Below, piece by piece: positions 15,189-23,694 of a stretch of DNA of 34,345 nt; the stretch's first letter is position 1, and each line of letters opens with the position of its first letter. The stretch is taken from NCBI GenBank assembly GCA_947626325.1, contig CANQRT010000003.1:1-34345 (forward strand), read 5' to 3'. Made by a program: the position numbers and the translations under genes. This stretch comes from Candidatus Gastranaerophilales bacterium (lineage in GTDB: Bacteria; Cyanobacteriota; Vampirovibrionia; Gastranaerophilales; Gastranaerophilaceae). A model generated the notes under the pieces. The model had not been told where the DNA came from. It did not search any database and saw only the letters and a program-made list of their open reading frames with translations.

Positions 15189-18100
15189 ATGCTGCAAGAA
15201 GCCGCAAAAATGATTAATTCAGCATTTAATAATAGTTTTATAAAACGCATGAGCTTATATCTTCATGACTGCGTTAGAGAGGAAGTTCAAAGTTCTACTT
15301 TCAGAAATTTAAAGCAGGATAAAGATAATAAATGGATATTTTTAGAAAGCACGGAAAAAAATAATAACGAAAATCAGTCATTATTGCAAGATGAAAAAGT
15401 TTTTACTCAATACCCTCAAAGTTTAAAATTAGACGGTTCAGACTCTTATTTAACCGAATTAATGCTTCAAGGTGAAAACAGCCAAAAGGATAAATATTTA
15501 ATATACGGATATTTGTTCTTAGTTGGAAAAAATGTTAAAACAAAAAGGAAAAATGAATTTTTAACCCCGCTTTTATATTGCAGTTGTAAGCTGGAAAGAG
15601 TTGGAATGAACATAGAATGTTCCTTGCAAGAAGAAGGGCTTTCTTTAAATACTGCTGCGCTTACAAGTTTAATGAATTTATCTGGAGAGGAAGAAGAAAT
15701 TGATAATATGCTTGACGGACTCCTAGATGTAGTTCCGAAATTACCTTTAAAAGAAGAAGATTTAAGCATATTTTTAACTACTTTAAAATCATTAATTCCT
15801 GATTTAGAGTTTGAATTAAAAGAAAATGAAGAACTAGAAAATAACATATCTGATACTAACCTTGCGGAAGAATTTTACGCTGAAAAGCAGATTAATTATG
15901 AAAATATGCAGGAAGTAATAGAAGAGAGCGAAACAGATAAACCTAAAGCCAAATTAAAAGCAGACAAAGTAGTCTTAACAAATAAAAGTGCCATAATATT
16001 AACAAAAAGACCTCTAGTAACTGCGGGAGTTCTTTATGAACTTACTCAAATATCGGAAAAACCCTCTGGTGTTATAAGAGAGACTGCATTAAATGTAGTA
16101 AATGAAGAATACCTTATGGGTAAAGGTAAAATGGCAACAAAAATTATAAAAGAAAATAATTTAAAAGATTTTGTTGCTGTAACTCCGCTTTCGCTTAGCG
16201 GTTCGCAGGAGGACGTTATAAAAAATTTGGAAGATAACTCTATACTTGCGGTATATGGCCCTCCAGGGACAGGTAAATCACAAACAATAGTAAATTTAAT
16301 ATGTCATTTAGTATCAAATGGTAAAACAGTGCTTGTTGCTTCAAGAATGGATAAAGCAACCGATGTTGTAGCTAATAGATTAAATGATTTTGGTGCGCCG
16401 TATCTTGCATTAAGAGCAGGCAGAGCTAACTATCAAAAGCAGTTATCGTTTGATTTGCAGGATTTAATATCTAATAAAGTTGATTTAGATACAAATTTTG
16501 AAAATTCACTTCTTGTTGATGTAGAAGATATGCAAAAGCTTGTTATGTCAATTAAAGAAAAAGAAAACACCTGTGAAGAAATAATCAAACTTGAAACTGA
16601 TTGGCAAAATATAATCAAAGAACGTGATGAAAAATCAAAACAAATCGGCGAACTTGAATATTTAACAGGTAAATATACTTTATCAGAAATTGATGAGATA
16701 GAAAATGCAGTAAAAAATTTAGAAAAAAATATTGAAAAAAGCGGATTTTTTGCCGATATGACAACAAAATATGCTAATCATCAATTAAAGAAAATTATTC
16801 AAAATAAAAATTTTAAACCCGATGAAGAAAATCTTGAAAGATTAAAGCTTGAACTTATAATTGCTCGTTTAAGTGCGTGTGCAAGAAAATGCGAAACTCA
16901 AATTTTTAAGTTAGGCAATATTCATAACATTTTAGATGAAATAAAAAACTTGCGCAGAAAACAAAAAACTCTAGCGGTTGATATATTAAAAGGGAAAAGA
17001 CGTAATGCACTAAAAGGACTGCTTCGTGACCAAGTTAAACGTCAAAGGTTGATAGTTCATACAAAAGCGTTAGTATCCCGAAAGAAAAATCTTCAAAATA
17101 GACTCTTAGAGGATGAAGATTTTAAACCGCTGTTAGAGGCATTTCCTTGCTGGTGTGTAACTACTTATGCAATATCTGATTCCTTGCCGTTAAAGCCTGC
17201 AATGTTTGATGTCGCCATAATTGATGAAGCTTCGCAGTGTGATATTGCAAGCTGTATGCCTATTTTATTCAGATGTAAAAAAGCGGTAATTGTAGGTGAT
17301 GATAAACAGCTTCCGCACTTATCGTTCTTGGAAAAATCAAAAGAACAATCATTTATGAGCCAATATGAAATCCCTGATAAATATCAGCTTATGTGGCGTT
17401 TTAGAACAAACTCTATGTTTGATTTGGCAAATTATTATTCAACAAAACCCGTATTGCTTGATGAACATTTTAGAAGTTATGCGCCGATTATTGATTTCAG
17501 CAATAAAGAGTTTTACGGTGACAGAATAAGAATAATGTCGCAATGTAACACTAGTGATGTTCTTGAATTAGTGCAAGTTCCAGACGGCAAAGTAGATGCG
17601 GATGCTACTAGAAATATGCCTGAGGTGGAAGCTATAATGCAAAGGCTTCAAGAAATTATTCAAGAAGATGAAAGAAATACAAATCCAGACCATGAGCCTG
17701 TAACGGTCGGTATAATTTCGCCCTTTAGAGGTCAGGTTGAGTTAATTAAAAAAGCAATAGCACAGGTTTTCACTGAAAGCATGATAAGAAAACATAAAAT
17801 AGAAACAGGAACAGCACACACATTCCAAGGTGATGAACGTGATATTATAATGCTTTCTTGGGCGGTTGCAAATAACAGTTATAATCAAAGTTTAACATTC
17901 TTGCAAATCCCGAATTTGTTTAACGTAGCTATTACAAGAGCAAGAAAAAAACAAATAGTATTCTTGTCAAAAGACCCTAAATCACTTCCCGCTGGGCTTT
18001 TAAAAGATTATATTGAATTTGTACAGGCATATATTGCAAGAAATTCTTTAAAAGATGAATTTAATACGGATGACAATTTATATAAAAATGCGTTTGAAAA

Positions 18101-18374
18101 AGAAGTTGTAAAAGCTTTCCGAGAGGAGGGATTTAGTGTAACCTTGGCAGGATTAAGCGCTGATTTAACTTTGACGAGTCCTGCAGGTAAAACGATTGTA
18201 ATTGAATGCGACGGTATGGAAGATAGTATAAAATGTAATAAAACTCAAATACAAAAGCAGACATTAATGGAGAGAACAGGTGCGGTTGTTGAACGTATTT
18301 CATGCCGAGAATGGTATATAAGCCAAGCAGGGTGCATTGAACGGATTAAAAATATCTTTGCAGATATGATTTAA
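15189..18374 (+). CDS. SF1 (Upf1-like) helicase with C-terminal nuclease-like domain
   Basis: A 1061-aa single-gene unit. Residues 1-270 are an N-terminal region I do not recognise. The helicase core carries Walker A GPPGTGKS at 357-364, a coiled insert (about 430-630), DEASQ at 679-683, VGDDKQLP, EHFRSY, TAHTFQGDERD and NVAITRARKK, all typical of Upf1/Dna2-like SF1B helicases. The last 95 residues (about 968-1061) have FEKEVVKAFREEGF, ADLTL and VIECDG (1004-1009), resembling the PD-(D/E)xK or Vsr-like domain at the end of DUF4011-type helicases. Such helicase-nuclease proteins have been linked to antiviral defence, but a repair role is equally open. GGGGAAAA precedes the ATG. Its stop abuts the convergent acyltransferase stop. 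Confidence 0.88.
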   Translation: MLQEAAKMINSAFNNSFIKRMSLYLHDCVREEVQSSTFRNLKQDKDNKWIFLESTEKNNNENQSLLQDEKVFTQYPQSLKLDGSDSYLTELMLQGENSQKDKYLIYGYLFLVGKNVKTKRKNEFLTPLLYCSCKLERVGMNIECSLQEEGLSLNTAALTSLMNLSGEEEEIDNMLDGLLDVVPKLPLKEEDLSIFLTTLKSLIPDLEFELKENEELENNISDTNLAEEFYAEKQINYENMQEVIEESETDKPKAKLKADKVVLTNKSAIILTKRPLVTAGVLYELTQISEKPSGVIRETALNVVNEEYLMGKGKMATKIIKENNLKDFVAVTPLSLSGSQEDVIKNLEDNSILAVYGPPGTGKSQTIVNLICHLVSNGKTVLVASRMDKATDVVANRLNDFGAPYLALRAGRANYQKQLSFDLQDLISNKVDLDTNFENSLLVDVEDMQKLVMSIKEKENTCEEIIKLETDWQNIIKERDEKSKQIGELEYLTGKYTLSEIDEIENAVKNLEKNIEKSGFFADMTTKYANHQLKKIIQNKNFKPDEENLERLKLELIIARLSACARKCETQIFKLGNIHNILDEIKNLRRKQKTLAVDILKGKRRNALKGLLRDQVKRQRLIVHTKALVSRKKNLQNRLLEDEDFKPLLEAFPCWCVTTYAISDSLPLKPAMFDVAIIDEASQCDIASCMPILFRCKKAVIVGDDKQLPHLSFLEKSKEQSFMSQYEIPDKYQLMWRFRTNSMFDLANYYSTKPVLLDEHFRSYAPIIDFSNKEFYGDRIRIMSQCNTSDVLELVQVPDGKVDADATRNMPEVEAIMQRLQEIIQEDERNTNPDHEPVTVGIISPFRGQVELIKKAIAQVFTESMIRKHKIETGTAHTFQGDERDIIMLSWAVANNSYNQSLTFLQIPNLFNVAITRARKKQIVFLSKDPKSLPAGLLKDYIEFVQAYIARNSLKDEFNTDDNLYKNAFEKEVVKAFREEGFSVTLAGLSADLTLTSPAGKTIVIECDGMEDSIKCNKTQIQKQTLMERTGAVVERISCREWYISQAGCIERIKNIFADMI

Positions 18375-19475
18375 TTAAACTCCTGTAAACATTCTAGTAT
18401 TTTCGATTTTTAATAATTGCAGACCTTTTTTCATTAAAAATAAGGTTAAAAAGCTCAACGTAAATACAAATAAATAACGTAAAGAAGCTATCCCCATTGC
18501 GATAAATACATCTGATAGTGTATCAATTGATATTGTTTTAAATACATTAAATAGTCGGGTAAATGCAAAATTATAATACCAGTGAATAAAAAATAATCCG
18601 AAACTATATTTTGCTATTACATCAAGTGCGTTATTAATTTTTTCAAAAGATTTAATTTGTTCATCATAATGCTTTAAATACCCTAAAACAATTAATGTTA
18701 AAAAGATTTTTGATATTGTTGCGTTGATATTATAAAAATAAATATCTGTGATAGTAGTTAAAAGCATTAAGAATATTAATATCCAGCGTTTATCATAGAA
18801 TATATCAATTTTCTCTTTGTATTTAGATAAATACATACCTAAAACATACATAGAAGCAAAATGTATAAATCCCGTTAAAATATATTGTAAATAAGCAAAA
18901 TATTTATGAAGATAATCCAAATCGCTCACCCAATCAGGTTCTATATCCCCGCGCGGAATTAAAACAGTAAGTGCAATTAAAATCGGAAGAAGTTTGTATA
19001 AAATATTTTTCTTTTCCAAGTATAAAAGCAGATAACTTAATATAAAAAATATAACAATCATCGGAATAAACCATGTAGGAACATTGTGGACTCTGCCTGT
19101 TGTTAAAAATATTCCGATTTGTGTAAAATAATTAAGCCCGTCAAATGGATTTTTATATATTTGAGGAATGGTAAAACATAAAATTATTCCAGGAATTGAG
19201 GTGATTATATAAGGAACAATTACGTTTTTCCATTTTTTCAACATATAGTTTTTGTACTCAAACTTATAAGATAAATGCTGGAATAAAAATCCCGAAATAA
19301 ATATAAAAAGAGCAGTTCCACCAGCAAACACTTCAAGAGTAATTCTGCTTAATAGAGTCCCATGAAATCCAATTTGCAGAGTATGACCTGCCAAAATAAG
19401 CAAAATTGCCAAAGCTCTAAATACATTAATGTAGTTAAGAAGCTGTTTTTTGGGTTTTATGCTGTTTTCTTCCAT
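18375..19475 (-). CDS. OafA/YrhL-like membrane acyltransferase (acyltransferase family 3)
   Basis: A 366-aa integral membrane protein with about ten hydrophobic helices and little soluble sequence. The N-terminus LLNYINVFRALAILLILAGHTLQ carries the R-A and H residues of acyltransferase family 3. Members acetylate or acylate cell-surface sugars such as O-antigen or exopolysaccharide using acyl-CoA. It starts two bases after the accC stop with no clear Shine-Dalgarno site, so translation probably depends on accC ribosomes. The substrate cannot be inferred. Its stop touches the stop of the convergent helicase gene with no room for a terminator. Confidence 0.9.
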   Translation of the reverse strand: MEENSIKPKKQLLNYINVFRALAILLILAGHTLQIGFHGTLLSRITLEVFAGGTALFIFISGFLFQHLSYKFEYKNYMLKKWKNVIVPYIITSIPGIILCFTIPQIYKNPFDGLNYFTQIGIFLTTGRVHNVPTWFIPMIVIFFILSYLLLYLEKKNILYKLLPILIALTVLIPRGDIEPDWVSDLDYLHKYFAYLQYILTGFIHFASMYVLGMYLSKYKEKIDIFYDKRWILIFLMLLTTITDIYFYNINATISKIFLTLIVLGYLKHYDEQIKSFEKINNALDVIAKYSFGLFFIHWYYNFAFTRLFNVFKTISIDTLSDVFIAMGIASLRYLFVFTLSFLTLFLMKKGLQLLKIENTRMFTGV

Positions 19476-19477
19476 AA

Positions 19478-20827
19478 TTAATTGTCTTTATGTTGTTTAT
19501 ATGTATTCATAAAGCCTGTATCAAAGTTCCCGCTTATAAATACTTCATCTTCAATTAAATCTTGATAGAAAGGCAGAGTGGTTTTTACTCCCGTAATAAC
19601 ATATTCTTTAAGCGCTCTATACATTCTGCGCCTTGCTTCTTCACGTGTAGGAGCCCAGCACATTACTTTGCTGATTAAAGAATCATAATAGGGCGGTATT
19701 TTATAACCTGAATATACGTGGGAATCAACTCTAACCCCAAACCCGCCAGGCGGAATGTAACCGTTGATTTCTCCTGGAGCAGGCAAAAAGTTTCTTTCTG
19801 GGTCTTCTGCATTAATTCTGCATTCTATTGCGTGACCGTATAATTTAATGTCCTCCTGCTTAAATGATAATGGGTTTCCTGCAGCAATATTTATTTGTTC
19901 GCGAACAATATCAATATTTGAAATCATTTCAGAAATGCCGTGTTCAACCTGTAATCTAGTATTCATTTCCATAAAATAAAAGTTTTTATCTTTATCAAGC
20001 AAAAACTCAATTGTACCAACGCCCTCGTATTTAGCAGCAAGAGCAGCACGAACAGCAGCTTCACCAAGCTTTTTTCGTACATCTTCGCTAACTGCAGGTG
20101 AGGGTGCTTCTTCAACTAGTTTTTGGTGGCGTCTTTGAATAGAGCAGTCCCTTTCGCCTAAGTGAACAACATTTCCGAATTTATCTGCAATAATTTGAAC
20201 TTCAATATGTCTTGGATTAACCAGATATTTTTCCATATAAACATCAGGATTGCCAAAGAACTTTTCCGCCTCCTGCCTGCAAAGAGTAATGTTTTGTTCA
20301 AGCTCCTGAGCGTTATTAGCGACTCTCATACCTTTTCCGCCGCCGCCTGCGGTTGCTTTAATAATAACAGGATAACCAAATTTTTCTGCCGATTTTTTAG
20401 CTTCTTCAATATCGGTTATAATCCCTGTACCTGGTGTAATAGGTACATTTTTTGAAGCCATAGTTTTTCTGGCTGTAGCCTTATCACCCATTAATTTCAT
20501 AGACTCTGGAGATGGGCCTATAAACTTAATATTATGCTCCTCGCAGATTTCTGCAAAATCTGCACGTTCGGACATAAACCCGTACCCAGGGTGAATTGCA
20601 TCTGCACCTGAAACCAGAGCGGCTGATATAATAGCAGGTATATTTAAGTAACTTTTTGAGCTTTCATTTGGGCCTATACAATAAGCCTCAGTAGCCAAAC
20701 TTACGTGAATTGAGTTAGCATCATCCTGTGAATACACTGCAACAGTAGGTATTCCAATTTCTCTGCAAGCTCTTATAATTCTAACGGCAACTTCGCCTCT
20801 GTTTGCTATTAATACTTTTTTAAACAT
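19478..20827 (-). CDS. accC: Biotin carboxylase subunit of acetyl-CoA carboxylase
   Basis: AccC carboxylates the biotin on AccB with ATP and bicarbonate, the first half-reaction of malonyl-CoA synthesis. The 449-aa protein has the standard length. MFKKVLIANRGEVAVRIIRAC opens the N-terminal biotin-carboxylase domain. The ATP-grasp domain has KATAGGGGKGMR, HIEVQIIADKFGNVVHLGERDCSIQRRHQK and EMNTRLQVEHGISE. The C-terminal domain ends near QDLIEDEVFISGNFDTGFM. It lies six bases after accB. AccA and AccD are not in the window. Confidence 0.97.
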   Translation of the reverse strand: MFKKVLIANRGEVAVRIIRACREIGIPTVAVYSQDDANSIHVSLATEAYCIGPNESSKSYLNIPAIISAALVSGADAIHPGYGFMSERADFAEICEEHNIKFIGPSPESMKLMGDKATARKTMASKNVPITPGTGIITDIEEAKKSAEKFGYPVIIKATAGGGGKGMRVANNAQELEQNITLCRQEAEKFFGNPDVYMEKYLVNPRHIEVQIIADKFGNVVHLGERDCSIQRRHQKLVEEAPSPAVSEDVRKKLGEAAVRAALAAKYEGVGTIEFLLDKDKNFYFMEMNTRLQVEHGISEMISNIDIVREQINIAAGNPLSFKQEDIKLYGHAIECRINAEDPERNFLPAPGEINGYIPPGGFGVRVDSHVYSGYKIPPYYDSLISKVMCWAPTREEARRRMYRALKEYVITGVKTTLPFYQDLIEDEVFISGNFDTGFMNTYKQHKDN

Positions 20828-20833
20828 ATCCCG

Positions 20834-21289
20834 TTAATTTTCCTCTACATACATAATAACCTGACCGTATTCAACGGGTTTACCGTCCTCAATACAAATT
20901 TCAGCCACTTTTCCCGATATTTCGGAGGTTATTTTATTAATTAATTTTATGGTTTCAATTATGCAAATAACTTGTCCTGCTTTAATTTCATCACCCACCT
21001 TAACAAACGGAGGCTCATTAGGCGAGGGTTTTGAATAATATAAACCTATCATATCAGAAGTTATAGGAGTTAATTTTTTTTGTTCTTCTATCGGCTTTTC
21101 AACTGTTTCTTCCGTTGCAGATTGAACTTCAACAGCTTCTTCTTTAACAGTTTTTTCTTTAATAACAGGTTTATAATCACTTTTTATAACAAGCGAAGTT
21201 TCATTATCTTCTAATGCTACTTGTGTAAGCTCGTTATTTTTCATTATTTCGATTAATTTTTCAATATATTCGGGTTCAAAATTTTTCAT
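20834..21289 (-). CDS. accB: Biotin carboxyl carrier protein of acetyl-CoA carboxylase
   Basis: AccB carries biotin between the carboxylase and the carboxyltransferase. The 151-aa protein has an N-terminal helical part, an acidic Glu/Lys/Val/Thr-rich linker (about 40-72) and a C-terminal biotinyl domain (about 76-150). The biotinyl lysine is Lys115 in CIIETIKLINKITSE. The usual AMKM/AMKL core is replaced by TIKL: the lysine stays but the methionine before it and the alanine before that are changed. The rest of the domain (GDEIKAGQVICIIE, DGKPVEYGQVIMYVE) is normal. GGGA lies upstream of the ATG. It is the first gene of accB-accC-acyltransferase. Confidence 0.95.
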   Translation of the reverse strand: MKNFEPEYIEKLIEIMKNNELTQVALEDNETSLVIKSDYKPVIKEKTVKEEAVEVQSATEETVEKPIEEQKKLTPITSDMIGLYYSKPSPNEPPFVKVGDEIKAGQVICIIETIKLINKITSEISGKVAEICIEDGKPVEYGQVIMYVEEN

Positions 21290-21318
21290 ACAATCCCTTT
21301 TAATCTAAACTCTAACTT

Positions 21319-21347
21319 ATTTTAGCTTCTACATGCCACAGAGTCAA
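21319..21347 (-). promoter_or_regulatory. Sigma-70 promoter of accB-accC
   Basis: On the minus strand TTGACT (21347-21342), a 17-base spacer and TAAAAT (21324-21319). Transcription would start near 21312, giving a leader of about 23 bases that contains the accB ribosome binding site. Confidence 0.8.
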
Positions 21348-21389
21348 GAATGATAAATATTTGTTATTTTAAACTACACCCGTTATATG

Positions 21390-21418
21390 ATGTAATAATT
21401 TAAACAAGTTAATATAAT
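21390..21418 (+). promoter_or_regulatory. Probable promoter of the 89-aa gene
   Basis: Consensus TATAAT (21413-21418) preceded, after 17 bases, by ATGTAA (21390-21395), a partial -35 match. The predicted start near 21425 leaves a leader of about 24 bases. Confidence 0.55.
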
Positions 21419-21448
21419 TTTAATTGTATCAGTAAAAAAGGCGTGTAA

Positions 21449-21718
21449 ATGCTTCCTATAGTTACTCAAGAACAATCAAGTTTATGTTTCGCCGAGATTT
21501 TTCAAGATGTCCACGGCTGGCGTAAAAAAATGATACATTATATTAAAGATGAAAACCCTGAAATTAATTCTGCTATTATAGAAGCAGCTCAAAATACCGA
21601 CCTTGACCCTAAGGCGGTTGCTCTTGGTGCTTATATGACTTATATTCTGCTCGAAACCGCAATGAAAGAAGAAGCGGGTCAGCAGGTTTTTTCAATTGAA
21701 GATAATCAAAATAAATAA
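21449..21718 (+). CDS. Small conserved-looking protein of unknown function (89 aa)
   Basis: A single-gene unit with its own promoter, divergent from accB and convergent with the GGDEF gene four bases away. The protein is soluble and probably helical (IFQDVHGWRKKMIHYIKDENPEINSAIIEAAQ), with ALGAYMTYILLETAMKEEAG near the end; the second stretch is amphipathic rather than clearly transmembrane. AAGGCG lies upstream of the ATG. I recognise no family. The well-formed promoter and codon use like its neighbours argue that it is real. Confidence 0.75.
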   Translation: MLPIVTQEQSSLCFAEIFQDVHGWRKKMIHYIKDENPEINSAIIEAAQNTDLDPKAVALGAYMTYILLETAMKEEAGQQVFSIEDNQNK

Positions 21719-21722
21719 TTTT

Positions 21723-23633
21723 TTATTGAAGCTGTTCGGTTTTGACTACGTGTATAAATTCATCCACTAGTTTTTCATTCCACCTTTGTCCTGCTTCATC
21801 TTTAATAATTTTAAGCACTTCATCTATATTATAAGCATTTCTGTACGGTCTATCCTGCATCATAGCGTAAAAAGAATCTACAAGAAGTACTATTTGTGAT
21901 GTTATTGGAATTTCTATTCCTGATTTATTTGAGGGATATCCTTTTCCGTCCCAATTTTCGTGATGATTTTCTATTATCGGGATTATATCCTGTATTGATG
22001 TTATTGGTTTTAGAATTTCTCTTGCCGCAATTATCGGGTGTTGCTTTATTATTGATTTTTCTTCTTCTGTTAACGGTTCTTTTTTATTTAATATTTCGTT
22101 TGGTATCTTTATATTTCCGATATCATACAATAATATTGCGAGTTTGAGCTTGTCAATTTCTTCTTTTGATAAATCAAGACTTTTTGCCAGTAAAACAGCA
22201 AGTAAAAGTTTAGATTTTGTTGTTCCTGTTTTGTACATTCTGTTGTATGTTTGAGAAATTATATCAACAACAGAATAAAGAATATCGTTTACATTTTTAT
22301 CTTCTGTTTCAATCTTATTTAATTTTTGTTTAATTTTTTGAGCTACATTATCGCTAACAGGTATTCGTTTTTTAGATAAAATATCCATAAAGGTTTCAAT
22401 TGCGATTTTCTGCCAATCAATATGATTACTTAATTGTGCAATTTGAACTTGATTTCTTCCGTTAATTTTTGCTTTATACATAGCCTGATCAGCCAGCTCA
22501 ATAAGTTCATCAATTCTATCTGAATGTTCTAAGAACGTAGCAACACCGATACTTGCGGTTATTCCGCCTATTGTCTCTATTACTTGATTTTCAATTGATT
22601 TACGTATTCTTTCAGCTGCAATTCCTGCACCTTTAGAGTCTACACCAGGCAATAGCAGGTTAAATTCTTCTCCGCCTATTCTTGCGGGGATATCTATTGA
22701 ACGAGCTTCCTTTTTTAATACGTTTGCAATGGTTTTTATTGCTATATCACCGTATTGGTGACCGTATGTATCATTTATTTTCTTAAGAAAATCTAAGTCC
22801 ATTGATATTATAGAGAACGGCTGTTTTAAGCGCAAAGCACGCTCTGCTTCTTTTATTATATTTTCTTCAAAATATCTTCTGTTAAATAATCCTGTTAATG
22901 GGTCTGTTATTGCTTGTTTTTTTACTTCTTCAAACAAGTCTGCAACCGTTATAGCAAGTTCTATTTGGTTGGCAAATAATGATAAAAAGTTCATTTCAGT
23001 GTCAGTTACGCCGTCACGTTCAGAACTTACCAGTACACAGCCAAAATTCCCTTTATTGCTGTGCAAAGGAATTATTGCACAGCTTTTGGATGTCATTAGG
23101 TTTCTTTTTTCTTTTATTTGCTCCTCTTTTAATTGAGGGAAACACATTCTAAGTATACCCTCTATATCTGGAGTAGAAAGTATTTTTCTTTCATTGATTG
23201 CTTTTGCAGCAATTGAATTTTCTAAAAATGGTATTTTATAAGTTTCTGGCGATTCATTTAATATTGTAAATATGGCATTTAATATTTTATCCTGGGATGA
23301 GGATTTAATATTAAAGTAAGAGCCGTCTTTTTCGCTTATTTCTAATTTTAATATGGAAACAAAATTGTAATTCATATCTTCATGCAGAATACTTACAATT
23401 TTATCAAGCATACTAGATAAAGGCTGAGCAGCATTCATCATATCCCATACACTGTTAAGTGTTAAAATTGTTTGATTTGCCTGTTCTAGTTCTTTTGTTC
23501 TTGCGGCAATTTCTTCTTCTAGTGCAATATTTTTTGCATATACATCCGCAAAATCTCTGCCTTGCGTATATATTGAGCCGTCAATTTTGTTTATTTGACC
23601 AAGTATATCTTTTAAACCCGAAAATATATTCAC
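21723..23633 (-). CDS. GAF-GGDEF diguanylate cyclase with a degenerate HD-GYP domain
   Basis: A 636-aa soluble signalling protein. A short coiled coil (about 35-60) leads to a GAF-like sensor (about 60-230). The GGDEF domain (about 240-400) has the active-site GGEEF at 320-324 and the inhibitory I-site RSID (RxxD) at 311-314, five residues ahead, so cyclase activity with product feedback is likely. A C-terminal HD-GYP-like domain (about 430-630) keeps HHENWDGKGYP and DRPYR. It has lost the usual LLHDIGK histidine (LLYDIGN, Tyr503), and the expected first-helix histidine also appears missing. Phosphodiesterase activity is therefore doubtful and it may be a c-di-GMP or protein-binding module. 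The start is GTG with AGGA upstream. Confidence 0.9.
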   Translation of the reverse strand: MNIFSGLKDILGQINKIDGSIYTQGRDFADVYAKNIALEEEIAARTKELEQANQTILTLNSVWDMMNAAQPLSSMLDKIVSILHEDMNYNFVSILKLEISEKDGSYFNIKSSSQDKILNAIFTILNESPETYKIPFLENSIAAKAINERKILSTPDIEGILRMCFPQLKEEQIKEKRNLMTSKSCAIIPLHSNKGNFGCVLVSSERDGVTDTEMNFLSLFANQIELAITVADLFEEVKKQAITDPLTGLFNRRYFEENIIKEAERALRLKQPFSIISMDLDFLKKINDTYGHQYGDIAIKTIANVLKKEARSIDIPARIGGEEFNLLLPGVDSKGAGIAAERIRKSIENQVIETIGGITASIGVATFLEHSDRIDELIELADQAMYKAKINGRNQVQIAQLSNHIDWQKIAIETFMDILSKKRIPVSDNVAQKIKQKLNKIETEDKNVNDILYSVVDIISQTYNRMYKTGTTKSKLLLAVLLAKSLDLSKEEIDKLKLAILLYDIGNIKIPNEILNKKEPLTEEEKSIIKQHPIIAAREILKPITSIQDIIPIIENHHENWDGKGYPSNKSGIEIPITSQIVLLVDSFYAMMQDRPYRNAYNIDEVLKIIKDEAGQRWNEKLVDEFIHVVKTEQLQ

Positions 23634-23665
23634 TAAATGAAATCCTAGATAATAATATATATAGT

Positions 23666-23694
23666 ATTATATACCCTTTTTAACATATTTGTAA
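23666..23694 (-). promoter_or_regulatory. Promoter of the GGDEF/HD-GYP gene
   Basis: On the minus strand TTACAA (23694-23689), a 17-base spacer and consensus TATAAT (23671-23666). The -35 overlaps the end of the upstream glycosyltransferase gene, so the GGDEF gene can be expressed separately. Confidence 0.65.
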
